This document shows, piece after piece, positions 1-11,500 of a stretch of DNA of 38,278 nucleotides. The translations under genes and the position numbers were made by a program. The notes below the pieces were generated by a model. The model saw nothing but the letters and a program-made list of their open reading frames with translations. It ran no database searches and was not told the DNA's origin. Every line of letters starts with the position of its first letter. The first letter of the stretch is position 1. Source of the DNA: Corynebacterium sp. MSK041 (lineage in GTDB: Bacteria; Actinomycetota; Actinomycetes; Mycobacteriales; Mycobacteriaceae); the NCBI RefSeq assembly GCF_030232265.1, contig NZ_JASPJK010000014.1, forward strand, positions 1-38,278. Reading direction: 5' to 3'.

Positions 1-13
1 TAGAAACCGAGTA

Positions 14-124
14 TTATCTCACCGAGCCCATTAACACAGGGCCATAAAAGAAGCGGAACCAAACCCAGGACGCTTCATTATCCGGACGAAACGTATCAAA
101 CGGCGGCAAAAACGGCACAGACAT
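14..124 (-). CDS. possible small ORF (36 aa), function unknown
   Basis: The ORF runs from an ATG at 124 to a TAA at 14 and would encode 36 residues rich in aromatic amino acids (several W and F in the middle). An AAGGG-type ribosome binding site lies about 8 nt upstream and a TAGATT -10-like hexamer at 146-151, so it has the outward signs of a gene start. After the stop, another frame on the same strand stays open to the window edge, so this could be the 5' end of a longer gene broken by a frameshift. It may also be a chance ORF. No family was recognised. Confidence 0.3.
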   Translation of the reverse strand: MSVPFLPPFDTFRPDNEASWVWFRFFYGPVLMGSVR

Positions 125-369
125 ACCAAAACCCTTATTCTTCAAAATCTATGAGTATTTAGCCTGTGCAACACCAGTCGCTCAGCACCAAACCCTGTAC
201 ACAACCCACCCCATGGATGTGGCAAATCCAAACCTTAGCGGATGCTAAGAAACTGGTAAGCTTTTAAACACTATCGCCCGCCGCAATCACGCGAAAAGGG
301 CAACACTCGCATTAGGCAAACGGGTCCTTTACCCACACAATGGTGCACGCTGATTGCCTGCCATCACCA
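125..369. other. gene-poor intergenic region
   Basis: No convincing gene is seen between the small ORF and acpS. Two structures are visible. A perfect inverted repeat, CTTAGC-GGAT-GCTAAG, lies at 234-249. A nested pair lies at 314-359, just beyond the acpS stop: AGGCAA/TTGCCT outside and GGGT/ACCC inside. The second could be a structured acpS 3' end, but no T tract follows it on the minus strand. The region looks AT-richer than the genes to its right. Confidence 0.4.
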
Positions 370-762
370 TTACACGTGAACCAAGACCGTCGCCATGGCA
401 TAATCCCCGTCGTGGCTCAATGACACACTGGCAACTGAGATGCCCAATGCAGCTACGTCTCCGTGCAGCTCGATGGCGGGGCGCCCAAAAGCATCCTGCA
501 CCACTTCTATCTCTGCGAAGTTCAGTTCCGCCGGGTCGATGGCTGGTGGTGCGCCGAAAAATTTTTGTGACCACGCTTTGATATAGGCCTCTTTCGCAGC
601 CCATCGCGCCGCAAGCGATGCTGCGCGGTCTGTTTTTGCTGCGCATGCGCGCCATTCACGATCCGTGAATACACGAGCAAAGGTGGACCCTTCCTGATCA
701 AGCTGTGAAGCAAAGGACGGGATGTGGACTATGTCTGCCCCTACGAACATTCCTGTGTACAT
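370..762 (-). CDS. acpS: holo-[acyl-carrier-protein] synthase AcpS
   Basis: This 130-residue protein would transfer 4'-phosphopantetheine from CoA to the ACP serine. It carries the two AcpS signatures: GADIV near the N-terminus, with metal-binding Asp10, and ARWAAKEAYIKA, with Glu58. The C-terminal SLSHDGDYAMA stretch is also typical. Bacterial FAS-I lacks the phosphopantetheinyl transferase domain fused to fungal FAS, so a separate AcpS is expected, and here it sits divergent from the accD-FAS operon. The start is uncertain. ATG at 762 has a TAGGTT hexamer 7 nt upstream (770-775), suggesting leaderless transcription; ATG at 750 would remove four residues. The stop is TAA at 370. Confidence 0.92.
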   Translation of the reverse strand: MYTGMFVGADIVHIPSFASQLDQEGSTFARVFTDREWRACAAKTDRAASLAARWAAKEAYIKAWSQKFFGAPPAIDPAELNFAEIEVVQDAFGRPAIELHGDVAALGISVASVSLSHDGDYAMATVLVHV

Positions 763-861
763 GCTTCTAAACCTAAACCTTCGCTGCCTTCTCCCTGTGA
801 ATCTGGATGAATCTAGGGAGCGGGCTCTGGACTTTCAGCCACACATGCTTACGATGCCTAT
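763..861. promoter_or_regulatory. acpS/accD divergent promoter region with inverted repeat
   Basis: This 99-bp spacer separates divergent acpS and accD. A TACGAT -10-like hexamer at 850-855 ends 6 nt before the accD ATG, and TAGGTT on the minus strand (770-775) ends 7 nt before the acpS ATG, so both transcripts may be leaderless. An inverted repeat CTCCCT (791-796) / AGGGAG (815-820) with an 18-bp spacer lies between them and could bind a fatty-acid regulator shared by both sides. The regulator is inference only. Confidence 0.4.
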
Positions 862-2508
862 ATGTCTGATAGTTTTGCAGGTAAAACTACTTTGCCTTTT
901 TCTTCCCCACCCCTAACTACGTCGCAAAAGAATGAAGACTTATTACGGCGTCGCACCGAAGCTGCGGAACCGGTAGGCGCTGAACCGCTCAACAAGGTGA
1001 GCGCTGCGGGTCGACTTACTGCACGCGAGCGCCTTGATTACCTCCTCGATGAGGACTCATTTGTTGAAACTGATCAATTCGCACGCCACCGCACCCATGA
1101 TTTTGGGATGCAGTCCAAGCGCCCGGTCACCGACGGCATCGTCACTGGATCGGGCACGATAGACGGCCGCGAAGTATGCATCTTCTCCCAGGACGGCACG
1201 GTGTTCGGCGGCGCACTAGGTGAGGTGTACGGCGAGAAAATGATCAAGATTCAGCAACTCGCCGTCACAACTGGCCGTCCGCTCGTCGGTTTGTATGAGG
1301 GTGCAGGCGCGCGCATCCAAGATGGTGTTGTCTCTTTGGATTGGATCGCGCAGACGTTCCGCCACAACATTGAGGCATCCGGTGTGGTGCCACAGATCTC
1401 CGTCATCATGGGCGCATGTGCTGGCGGTAACGCCTACTCCCCTGCTTTGACCGATTTCGTGGTCATGGTGGATGAATCCTCGAGGATGTTTGTCACCGGT
1501 CCGGATGTGATCAAGACCGTTACAGGTGAGGAGATCACTCAGGAAGAACTCGGTGGCGCCTGGATCCATATGCAGCAGGCAGGCAACTGCCACTACGTTG
1601 CGGACAATGACAAGGACGCCCTGGACTGGGTAGCCGAGCTCTTGGAATACCTCCCGTCCAACAACCGCCAGCGGGCAGCTGCCCCGAAGCCGTTCGGCCT
1701 GACGCCTGGCAACCAGCCAGATGCAGATGAGGAGGCATGCGCCGAGCTCGATTCGCTCATCCCTAATTCCGCGAACTCACCGTATGACGTGCGTGAGGTC
1801 ATCGCGTGCGTCGCGGATGACGGCGAGTTCTTGGAGATTATGGAGCAGCGCGCCGAAAACGTGGTCACTGCTTTTGGCCGTATTGAAGGCCAAGCGGTGG
1901 GCTTTGTAGCCAACCAGCCCATGGTGTTGGCGGGCTGTTTGGACATTGACTCCGCTGAGAAGGCTGCCCGTTTCATCAGAACATGCGACAGCTTCAATAT
2001 CCCCATTGTCATGCTGGTGGATGTTCCGGGGTTCTTGCCCGGTTCTGCCCAAGAGCATGACGGCATTCTGCGCCGCGGCGCGAAACTCTTGTACGCATAC
2101 GGCGAGGCGAGCGTACCCAAGATCACTGTGACCATGCGCAAGGCATACGGGGGCGCGTATTGCGTGATGGGTTCGAAGGGTTTGGGCGCAGATGTGAACC
2201 TGGCATGGCCGACCGCACAGATCGCAGTGATGGGCGCTGCGGGTGCTGTGGGTTTTATCAACCGCAAGGACATCGCCGCAGCCAAAGAATCTGGGATGAG
2301 CGAGGAAGATCTGGCACAGCTTGTCGCAGGTTTCGAGCGCGAGTACGAGGACACGGTACTCAACCCATATAAAGCTGCGGAACGTGGCCTGGTGGATTCC
2401 GTGATTTTGCCCCGCGAAACTCGCACCGCCATTGCAGCGAACCTGCGCCTGTTCAAGGACAAGGTTGTCGCCCGACCGATGCGTAAGCACGGCAATATCC
2501 CGCTCTAA
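862..2508 (+). CDS. accD: acyl-CoA carboxylase beta (carboxyltransferase) subunit, AccD1/DtsR1-like
   Basis: This 548-residue carboxyltransferase would pass CO2 from carboxybiotin to acetyl-CoA and/or propionyl-CoA. It has both crotonase-like halves: an N-terminal part with [17 protein letters not shown] and [19 protein letters not shown], and a C-terminal part with DVPGFLPG and [15 protein letters not shown]. The oxyanion-hole stretches GACAGGNAY and GAAGAVGF are intact. Length and sequence closely resemble corynebacterial DtsR1/AccD1 as I remember it. One visible difference is [11 protein letters not shown] where DtsR1 has a GGATTHM-type sequence. Only 65 bp separate it from FAS-I, and accBC follows FAS, so the carboxylase is split around the synthase that uses its product. 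The ATG at 862 is preferred because of the -10 hexamer 6 nt upstream. Confidence 0.93.
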   Translation: MSDSFAGKTTLPFSSPPLTTSQKNEDLLRRRTEAAEPVGAEPLNKVSAAGRLTARERLDYLLDEDSFVETDQFARHRTHDFGMQSKRPVTDGIVTGSGTIDGREVCIFSQDGTVFGGALGEVYGEKMIKIQQLAVTTGRPLVGLYEGAGARIQDGVVSLDWIAQTFRHNIEASGVVPQISVIMGACAGGNAYSPALTDFVVMVDESSRMFVTGPDVIKTVTGEEITQEELGGAWIHMQQAGNCHYVADNDKDALDWVAELLEYLPSNNRQRAAAPKPFGLTPGNQPDADEEACAELDSLIPNSANSPYDVREVIACVADDGEFLEIMEQRAENVVTAFGRIEGQAVGFVANQPMVLAGCLDIDSAEKAARFIRTCDSFNIPIVMLVDVPGFLPGSAQEHDGILRRGAKLLYAYGEASVPKITVTMRKAYGGAYCVMGSKGLGADVNLAWPTAQIAVMGAAGAVGFINRKDIAAAKESGMSEEDLAQLVAGFEREYEDTVLNPYKAAERGLVDSVILPRETRTAIAANLRLFKDKVVARPMRKHGNIPL

Positions 2509-2573
2509 TACCCAATTTTTGTTTCCAGATATTGTTTCCAGCCACTATTTCTAGACCTTTGAAGGAAAACACC

Positions 2574-5500
2574 ATGATTATTGCCCCGATTCAGGTTCTC
2601 ACCACTCCTGCACTGATCTTCCCCGGTCAAGGCAGCGCATGGCAGCAGGCTTTATTTGATGTGGGGGTTACCTCTCCTGATGCTCGTGAGCGGATGGAAA
2701 AACTGCTTGACAGTGCCGCATCAATCACGGGCCCTGTTGCCCGCCCCTTGGCATCCGTGGTGCCAGGAGTCGCGCAACGAATCCGGGATGCGCTGAACAA
2801 TGAGCCGCACGTGGCGCCGATTGATGCCTTCCCGGCTGTCAGCGTGCCGGCTATTCTGCTCGCGCAGATCGCTGCGACTGAGCAACTAGCGGAGCTCGGC
2901 TTGGATCTGAACAACGTTCACTTCAGCGGGCACTCCCAAGGTGTGCTGGGCGCAGTGGCAATGGACCCTGCAGGCGATGATGAGGCTGCGGTGAAAGCTC
3001 TTGCTTTTGCTTTCATTTTGGGTGCCGCTGCCACGAATGATTACGGTGCGACGGATGCGCGCAGCCGTATGCTGTCGGTGCGTGGTCTCACGGTTGATCA
3101 GATCAATGAGTTTGTGCCGGAGGATTCAGGCGCAGTATTGAGCGTGATCAATGAGCGCCGTCACGTGGTGCTCTCCGGCACGCCAGAGGCATTGGCGCAG
3201 GCACAGAGTGCAATTGAGTCTCAGGCGAGTGATCACAATGCCCGCCTCGAGGTTGAGTTCGGCGGCTCCGAGATTCAGCCGACGTTCGATTACCTCGATG
3301 TGGCCTATCCGTTCCATGTTACAAGCAATATGGCGGCGGTTGAGCAGGCTGCGCAGTGGGCGGAAGCGTGTGGCATCACGTTCGCGGGCACGACTCCACG
3401 TGAACTCGCGCAGACCATCCTCGTAGATACCTTTGATTTCACCACCACTGTCCGGGACCTGCTACGCGAGGGCGCAAGCCACGTGCTCTCGCTTGATAAG
3501 GGCACCACAACACTCGTTTCCGCACTCGTCAGTGGTGCCGGCGTACCTGTCATTGATGCGTCCACCCCCACAAAGCGTGATGCCTTGGCGCGTCCGGGTG
3601 AAAAGCTGCCAGCTGCGGCGGATTACTCACGCTACGCCCCACGGGTGATCACGCTGCCTGATGGCAAGATCTACACGCAGACACGATTCTCTGCACTAAC
3701 CGGACTCTCGCCCATCATTCTGGGCGGTATGACGCCAACCTCGGCAGATGGTGAGATTGTGGCGGCTGCCGCCAACGCTGGTTACTGGGCGGAGCTTGCC
3801 GGCGGCGGCATGTACTCCGAGGAGGAGTTTGGCAAGCACAAAGACAACCTTGTCAGCTTCCTCCAGCCGGGGCGCACAGCGCAGTTCAACACCATGTTCT
3901 TCGACCGCTTCTTGTGGAACTTGCAGTTTGGACAAACCCGCATGGTGCCCAAGGCGCGCGCTGCGGGTGCCCCATTCAACGGTGTCTGCATTTCCGCAGG
4001 CATCCCCGAGGTGGAGGAGGCAACGGAGCTGCTTGCACAGCTGCACCGGGATGGTTTCCCCTATATCGCGTTTAAGCCGGGTACGACGCAGCAGGTGCGC
4101 GACGCCCTCAAGATCGCAGAAGCCAATCCAGATGATTCGGTGATCCTCATGGTCGAAGATGGCCATGCGGGTGGGCATCACTCGTGGGTTGATCTGGAGG
4201 ACATGCTGCTTGACACCTATGCGGAGATCCGTGCGCATGACAACGCGGTGCTCACCGTCGGTGGCGGCGTCTACTCCCCTGCCCGCGCCGCAGAGTTGAT
4301 CACCGGTACCTGGTCGGAGAGGTTCGGTCTTGCACCGATGCCGGTCGATGGTGTCTTTGTTGGCACGGTGGCGATGGCCACGAAGGAAGCCAAAGCTACT
4401 GATTCCGTCAAGCAGTTGCTGGTGGATACTCCAGGTTTGCCGCCGGAGCACAACGGGGGTTGGGTTGGCCGCGGTCAGGGTGTTAGCGGTGTGGCGTCTT
4501 CCCAGTCACACCTGCTGGCTGATCTGCATGACCTGGACAACTCGTTTGCCAAGGCGTCACGCCTGATCACCTCGCTGGATATTGAGGAATATGAGGCGCA
4601 CCGCGATGAGATCATCGAGGCTCTGTCAAAGACGTCGAAGCCCTACTTCGGTGACGTTGAAGATATGACGTATGCGCAGTGGGTGGAGCGCTTCGTTGAA
4701 CTGGCTGCACCGTTTGTGGATAGCAGCTGGGATAAGCGTTTCATCTCGCTGCTCCAACGCATTGAAGCACGCCTCAATGAGGCTGACCACGGGGACATCC
4801 CCACATTGTTCCCGGAAGGGGCGGTGGCGGATCCGCAGGGGGACGCGGATAAGCTGCTCGCACATTACCCGCAGGCCCGCACGGTGAAGGTCTCTCCGCG
4901 TGACGCGGCGTGGTGGATTGGCTTGCATTATGCCTACCCGAAGCCGATGCCGTGGGTGCCGGCTTTGGATGGGGATTTGAAGCTGTGGTTTGGCAAGGAC
5001 ACCTTGTGGCAAGCGCAGGATGAGCGCTACACCGCGGACCAAGTGCGCATCATTCCGGGCCCGGTGGCTGTGGCGGGCATCACCAAGAAGAATGAGCCGG
5101 TCGCGGAGCTTCTGGGCAGGTTTGAGGATGCCACAACGCAGATGCTTATCGACGGCGGCGTCACCCCTCTCCCCCGCTTCTCCCGCCTCCATGACGCTGA
5201 AGATGAGGCAGCGTACCTGCGCTCCTGCCCAACTTTGGTGTGGCATGGCCATCTGATGGCCAACCCGGCGTATGCGCTGGATGAGGATGCTTTCACGCTC
5301 ACATCCGAGGTGAACGCTGAGGGTGAGCGCGAGTGGACGATTCGGATTCACGCTGACTCTGCGTGGGACCACCTGCCGGAAGATCAGCGCCCATTCTACG
5401 TGCGTGAGGTGACCATCCCGGTGGATATTCCGGCGGGTGCGGGAACCGGTGCTTCCCCCGTTGTATCGCGCGAACGTCTTCCGAAGAGCGTATTTGATCT

Positions 5501-8500
5501 GCTTGAGGGCCTCGCCGGCGTGGGCTCCGTATCAGAGGCGGGCGACGCAATCATTGCCATGCCAGAGCTTGAGGCACCAACCGAGGACGCCCCCTTTGGC
5601 GTGGCTCGTTCCTTCTTCACCCTGCCGCCATCGCTGCTTGCAGCGCACTCTGCGGTCACCGGCGCTGCGTTGCCGGCAAGCGGCAGCGCAGGAGAAGGTG
5701 GAAACACCGGACAAGTCCTTGGCACCCCCGATGTCCTTGTCGGTCCATGCTGGCCAGCGATTTACACCGCGCTAGGTTCTGGCCAACTCGCGGATGGTTA
5801 CCCGGTGATCGAGGGGCTGCTCAACGCAGTCCACTTGGATCATGTCATTGACCTGCGCGTACCGTTGGATGAACTCGCTGATGGGCGCACCATCGAGGTG
5901 GAGTCCAAATGCACGTCCATTGCAGAGTCCGCTTCCGGTCGCATTGTCACCGTTGAGCTTGAGCTCACGTCTAACGGTGAAACGGTGGCCACCCAGATGC
6001 AACGCTTTGCTATTCGTGGCAGGGCTACGGGCACGGCTACACCGGTCGCAGCACCCGAATATGGTGGCGGAAAGTCCTCGCAGTTGGTGGAAGCAACACC
6101 GCGTTCCTTCGTGGACCGTGCAGTGGTGCACGCCCCAGCAGACATGACACCGTTTGCGCTGGTGTCTGGTGACTATAACCCGATCCACACCTCCTACAAC
6201 GCCTCCGCGTTGGTGAACCTGCAGGCGCCACTCGTGCACGGCATGTGGCTGTCCGCCACCGCCCAACACCTCGCCGGCCGCCACGGCAAGGTGGTCGGCT
6301 GGTCCTACTCCATGTTTGGAATGGTGCAGCTGAACGATGAGGTAGAAATCACCGCTGAGCGCGTGGGCCGCAAGGGCATCCACCAAGCACTCGAGGTGAC
6401 GTGCCGTATTCATGGTGATGTTGTTTCACGTGGCCAGGCACTATTGGCGCAGCCGAAGACGGCATACGTCTACCCTGGCCAAGGTATTCAAACTGAAGGA
6501 ATGGGTAAGGGCGACCGGGATGCCTCCCCCGCCGCCCGTGATGTGTGGCGCCGGGCAGACCGCCACACGCGCACCAAGCACGGTTTCTCTATCCAGCGCA
6601 TTGTGGATGAGAACCCGGCGCGCCTTGACGTGCGCGGGCACGAATTCAAGCACCCCGAAGGTGTGCTGCATTTGACGCAGTTCACTCAGGTTGCACTCGC
6701 TGTTGTGGCGTACGCGCAGACGGAGCGTTTGCGTGAAGGCAACGCTCTTGCCTCAGATGCCTACTATGCGGGCCACTCGCTTGGCGAATACACCGCGCTC
6801 GCATCCTTGGGCAACATCTTTGAGCTCGAAGCCGTGATTGACATTGTGTACTCGCGCGGTTCTGCCATGGGTTCCTTGGTGCCGCGCGATGCGGAGGGCA
6901 ACTCGGATTACGGCATGGGCGCGTTGCGCCCGAACATGATTGGTGTTGGCCCGGAAGAAGTTGAAGCCTACGTCGCACAGGTGGCCGAAGACACTGGTGA
7001 GTTCCTGGAGATTGTGAACTACAACATCAAGGGACAGCAATACTCCATCGCCGGTACGAAGCGTGGTCTTGCTGCGCTGGATGAGAAGGCAAATGCCATC
7101 AATCCACGCGCGTACGTGACGGTGCCGGGTGTGGATGTCCCATTCCACTCCCGCGTGTTGCGCGGCGGTGTCGCCGACTTCGCAGAGAAGTTGGATGAGC
7201 TGTTGCCCGAGCTTATCGACGTTGACACGTTGGTCCACCGCTACATCCCCAACCTGGTTGCCCGCCCCTTCGAACTGACTCAAGAGTTCATTGACTCCGT
7301 GGTGGAAGAGGTTCCGTCCGAGCGTCTGCGTGGCATGACTCCGGAAAACACTGACCGCAACACCTTGGCGCGCACGCTGTTGATTGAGCTTCTGGCGTGG
7401 CAGTTCGCTTCCCCGGTGCGCTGGATTGAAACCCAGGACTTCCTCCTGCCACGGGTGGAGCAAATCATTGAGGTCGGTCTTGCGTCCTCCCCGACCCTGA
7501 CCAACCTGGCTAAGCGTGAAATGGACGTTGTGGGCATCCATGTCCCCGTGTTCAACGTGGAATCCAACCAAGACGTGGTCATGCTGGAAAATGTGGTGGC
7601 CGCACCCGAACCGGAAGAGGTTGCACCCGCTGAAGACGCAGCACCGGAAACCAACACCGAACCTGCCGCGGCGCCCGCACCAGCTCCTTCTGCACCAGAA
7701 GCCGCACCAGCGGCACCAGTGGCAACGGCGGCAACGGCGGCAACGGCGGCCCCTGCGGGACCTGCCGAGGAGCTGGCGTTCCACGCTGCAGACGCCATCG
7801 AGGTGCTCTTCGCCCTGCAGAACAAGATCCGCCCGGAGCAGATCAATGATTCTGACACGATCGAAGAGTTGACCGGTGGTGTGTCGTCGCGCCGTAACCA
7901 GCTGCTGATGGATATGTCCGCGGAGCTTGGTGTACCGGCTATTGATGGTGCGGCCGAAGCTGATGTGGCAACCCTGTACCAGCGTGTGAATACCGCAGCA
8001 CCGGGATATAGCCCCTTTGGCACGGTGCTGTCTGAAGCCGTGGGCACACGCCTGCGCCAGTTGCTTGGCGGTGTAGGACTGAAACCGGCTTTTGTTGGGG
8101 ATCACCTGGGCTCCGCGTGGGGGCTCCCGGCCTCGTGGACACCGCACGTGGAGGCTGAGATCTTGTTAGGCAGCCGTGCGGAGGATTCTGTCCGCGGTGG
8201 TTCCCTTGCCACCCTGCCAACGGCAACAACCAAGGCAGAGGTCAGCGCGATGATTGACCAAGCCGTGCAGAATGTTGCTGCGCGCCACGGTGTTGCAGTG
8301 TCCCAAGCATCCCAGGCGAACACTTCGGGAGGTGGCGTGGTGGATTCCGCTGCGCTGGATGCTTACAAGGAGGAGGTCACCGACACTCTCGTGGCTACAG
8401 CCCGCACACTGTTGAACAAGCTGGGTGTGGAAGAAGAGACGGCTGAAGTCCTCGCTCCTGACACCACCATCGTGGAAACCATCGAGGCGGAACTTGGTTC

Positions 8501-11500
8501 CGGCTGGGTCAAGCAGGTCACCCCGGTCTTCGACGAGCGCAAGGCCGTGTTGTTTGATGACCGTTGGGCACAAGCTCGGGAAGATCTCGTGCGCGTCGCC
8601 CTGGGCCAGTCTGACCTTGAACCGGCACGTTTTGCAGGCACAGGTGACACGATTGCGCAGCAAGCGCAGTGGTATGCGGAAAACACCGGCGCACAACGCG
8701 CAGATCTGCTGCGTGACATCGCAGCCGCTGCCCAATCGCAAGCAGACGAACCGTACGCGCGCGATATTGCACTGGTGACGGGTGCGGCACCGGGATCTAT
8801 CGCTACGGCACTCGTGGAGAAGCTGCTCGCTGGTGGTGCAACGGTGATCATGACTGCGTCCAACGTCAGCCAGTCCCGCAAGGAGTTTGCGCGCACACTT
8901 TATGCTGAGCATGCCTCCGTGGGTGCCAGCCTGTGGCTGGTGCCAGCAAATCTGTCCTCCTACCGCGATATTGATGCGTTGATTGCCTGGATTGGTGCGG
9001 AGCAAAAGGAGACGGTGGGCAAGGATGTGAAGATCATCAAACCTGCCATGACGCCGACGCTGGCGTTCCCGTTTGCCGCACCGGCAGTATCCGGCTCCTT
9101 GGCCGATGTCGGCGGTAACGCCGAAACGCAAGCACGTTTGTTGCTGTGGTCGGTGGAGCGCACCATCGCTGGTCTATCGGACTTGGCGCAGCGCGGTGAC
9201 CACTACCCCGCAATGCGCACGCATGTTGTGCTGCCAGGCTCACCAAACCGTGGCACTTTCGGCGGGGACGGTGCTTACGGTGAGGTCAAGGCTGCATTCG
9301 ATGCGATTGTGAACAAGTGGTCCGCTGAGGCCGGTTGGCCAGACGGCGTGACCTTGGCGCAAGCACGCATCGGCTGGGTCGCAGGCACGCACCTCATGGG
9401 CGGAAACGACGGGCTTATCCCAACTGCGGAAGCAGCCGGTATTCACGTGTGGAGCCCGGAGGAAATCTCCTCGCAGCTCATGAGTCTGGCCACCCTCGAA
9501 TCCCGTGAGCAGGCAAAACAGACCCCGCTTGATCTTGATCTCACCGGCGGACTCGCTGATGCTGGTGTGTCCATCGCGGAACTGGCACGGTCGGGGCGTG
9601 ATGGGGAGGCCCATGGGGCGTCGATAAGCGAAGAGAGTGCGACCGTACGAGCTTTGCCGAATGTGACAAACCCGCAGCAACCCGCGCCAACGCAGGTAGC
9701 GGATGTGCAGTGCTCCCTCGATGACATGGTGGTCGTTGTGGGTGTGGGCGAGGTGTCCAGCTGGGGTTCCGGGCGTACCCGCAAGGAGGCTGAATACGGT
9801 ATTGAGCGCTCCGGCGATGTGGAACTGACTGCTGCTGGCGTGCTGGAACTGGCCTGGATGATGGGCTTAATCACGTGGTCTGAAGACCCGAACCCGGGCT
9901 GGTACGACGCGGACGGTACGGAAGTGGCAGAGGAAGACATCTTCGATCGCTTCCGAGCTGAGGTCGTGGCGCGCTGCGGTGTGCGCACGCTGACGGATAA
10001 GTACTTCCTCACGGACCAAGGCTCCGTGGATGTGGAACAGGTCTACCTGGACCGCGACATCACGTTCACCGTGACCTCGGAGGAGGAAGCACGCGCCCAC
10101 GAGACTGCAGACCCGGACAAGACCGTGGTCCGTCAGGCCGATGGAGAGTGGACCGTGACACGTCTGGCTGGTGCGCGTGCGTTTGTGCCGAAGAAGGCAA
10201 CGCTCACGCGCACGGTGGCCGGCCAGATCCCGGATGATTTTGATCCGACCAAGTGGGGCATTCCGGCCCAAATGGTGGACGGCATGGACCGGATCGCCGC
10301 ATGGAATCTTGTCACCGCTGTCGATGCCTTTATCACTGCGGGGTTCACACCAGGCGAGCTCATGCAGGCAGTGCACCCCTCCTTGGTGGCCACCACCCAA
10401 GGCACCGGTATCGGTGGCATGGAATCGCTGCACAAGGTCTTCGTCTCCCGCTTCATCGGGGAGGAGCGCCAAAGCGACATCCTGCAAGAAGCTCTGCCGA
10501 ACGTGGTGGCGGCGCACACCATGCAGTCTTTGGTGGGTGGCTATGGTTCCATGATTCACCCGGTTGGCGCATGTGCGACGGCAGCGGTGAGTGTGGAAGA
10601 GGCCGTGGACAAGATCGCGCTGGGCAAGGCGGACTTTGTCATCGCCGGTGGTATTGATGATGTGCAGGTGGAGTCCCTCCAGGGCTTCGGTGACATGAAC
10701 GCCACGGCAGAAACAGCCAAGATGACAGCCCAAGGCATTGATGATCGCTTCATCTCCCGCGCCAACGACCGGCGCCGCGGCGGATTCCTGGAGGCGGAAG
10801 GCGGCGGCACCTTGCTGCTGGCACGCGGTTCACTCGCGGCTGAGCTGGGCTTGCCGGTTCACGCTGTGGTGGCATATGCCTCCAGCTTCGGCGATGGCGC
10901 GCACACCTCCATCCCCGCACCTGGTATCGGTGTGCTGGCCGCGGCGTGTGGTGGTACGTCCTCACGCTTGGCCCGCAATCTGGCGCAGCTTGGGCTTTCG
11001 CCCAACGACGTCTCCGTGCTGTCCAAACACGACACCTCCACGAACGCGAACGACCCAAATGAGTCGGAGCTGCACTCACTGCTGTGGCCGGCGATCGGCC
11101 GCGATGAGAACGCGCCGATGTACGTCATCTCCCAGAAGACGTTGACCGGACACGCAAAGGCAGGTGCCGCCCTGTTCCAGATCGGTGGCTTGATTGATGT
11201 GTTGGCCTCCGGCCAGCTGCCACCCAATGCGTCGCTGGACTGCGTTGATCCGCTCATCGCACCGAAGGCAAAGAACTTGGTGTGGTTGCGTTCCCCGCTT
11301 GATCTGGGCGCAGGCAACGTGAAGGCGGTGGCACTCACATCGCTTGGCTTTGGCCACGTCGGCGCACTGGTCGTACTGGGCCACCCAGGTGTGTTCGAGG
11401 CTGCGCTGGTGCGCGCTGGCAAAGACGCGGATGCGTGGCGCGCCCAAGCCACGAAACGTCTCGTAGATGGTGCTGGCCGACTTGAAGCCGGGATGCTCGG

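Noticed and set aside
2532..2573. Upstream TTG start for FAS-I
   Set aside because: No ribosome site there, whereas the ATG at 2574 has a GAAGGA site at proper distance.
6753..8147. 464-codon minus-strand frame inside FAS-I
   Set aside because: Antisense to conserved FAS domains; Cys/Arg-rich translation from codon bias only.
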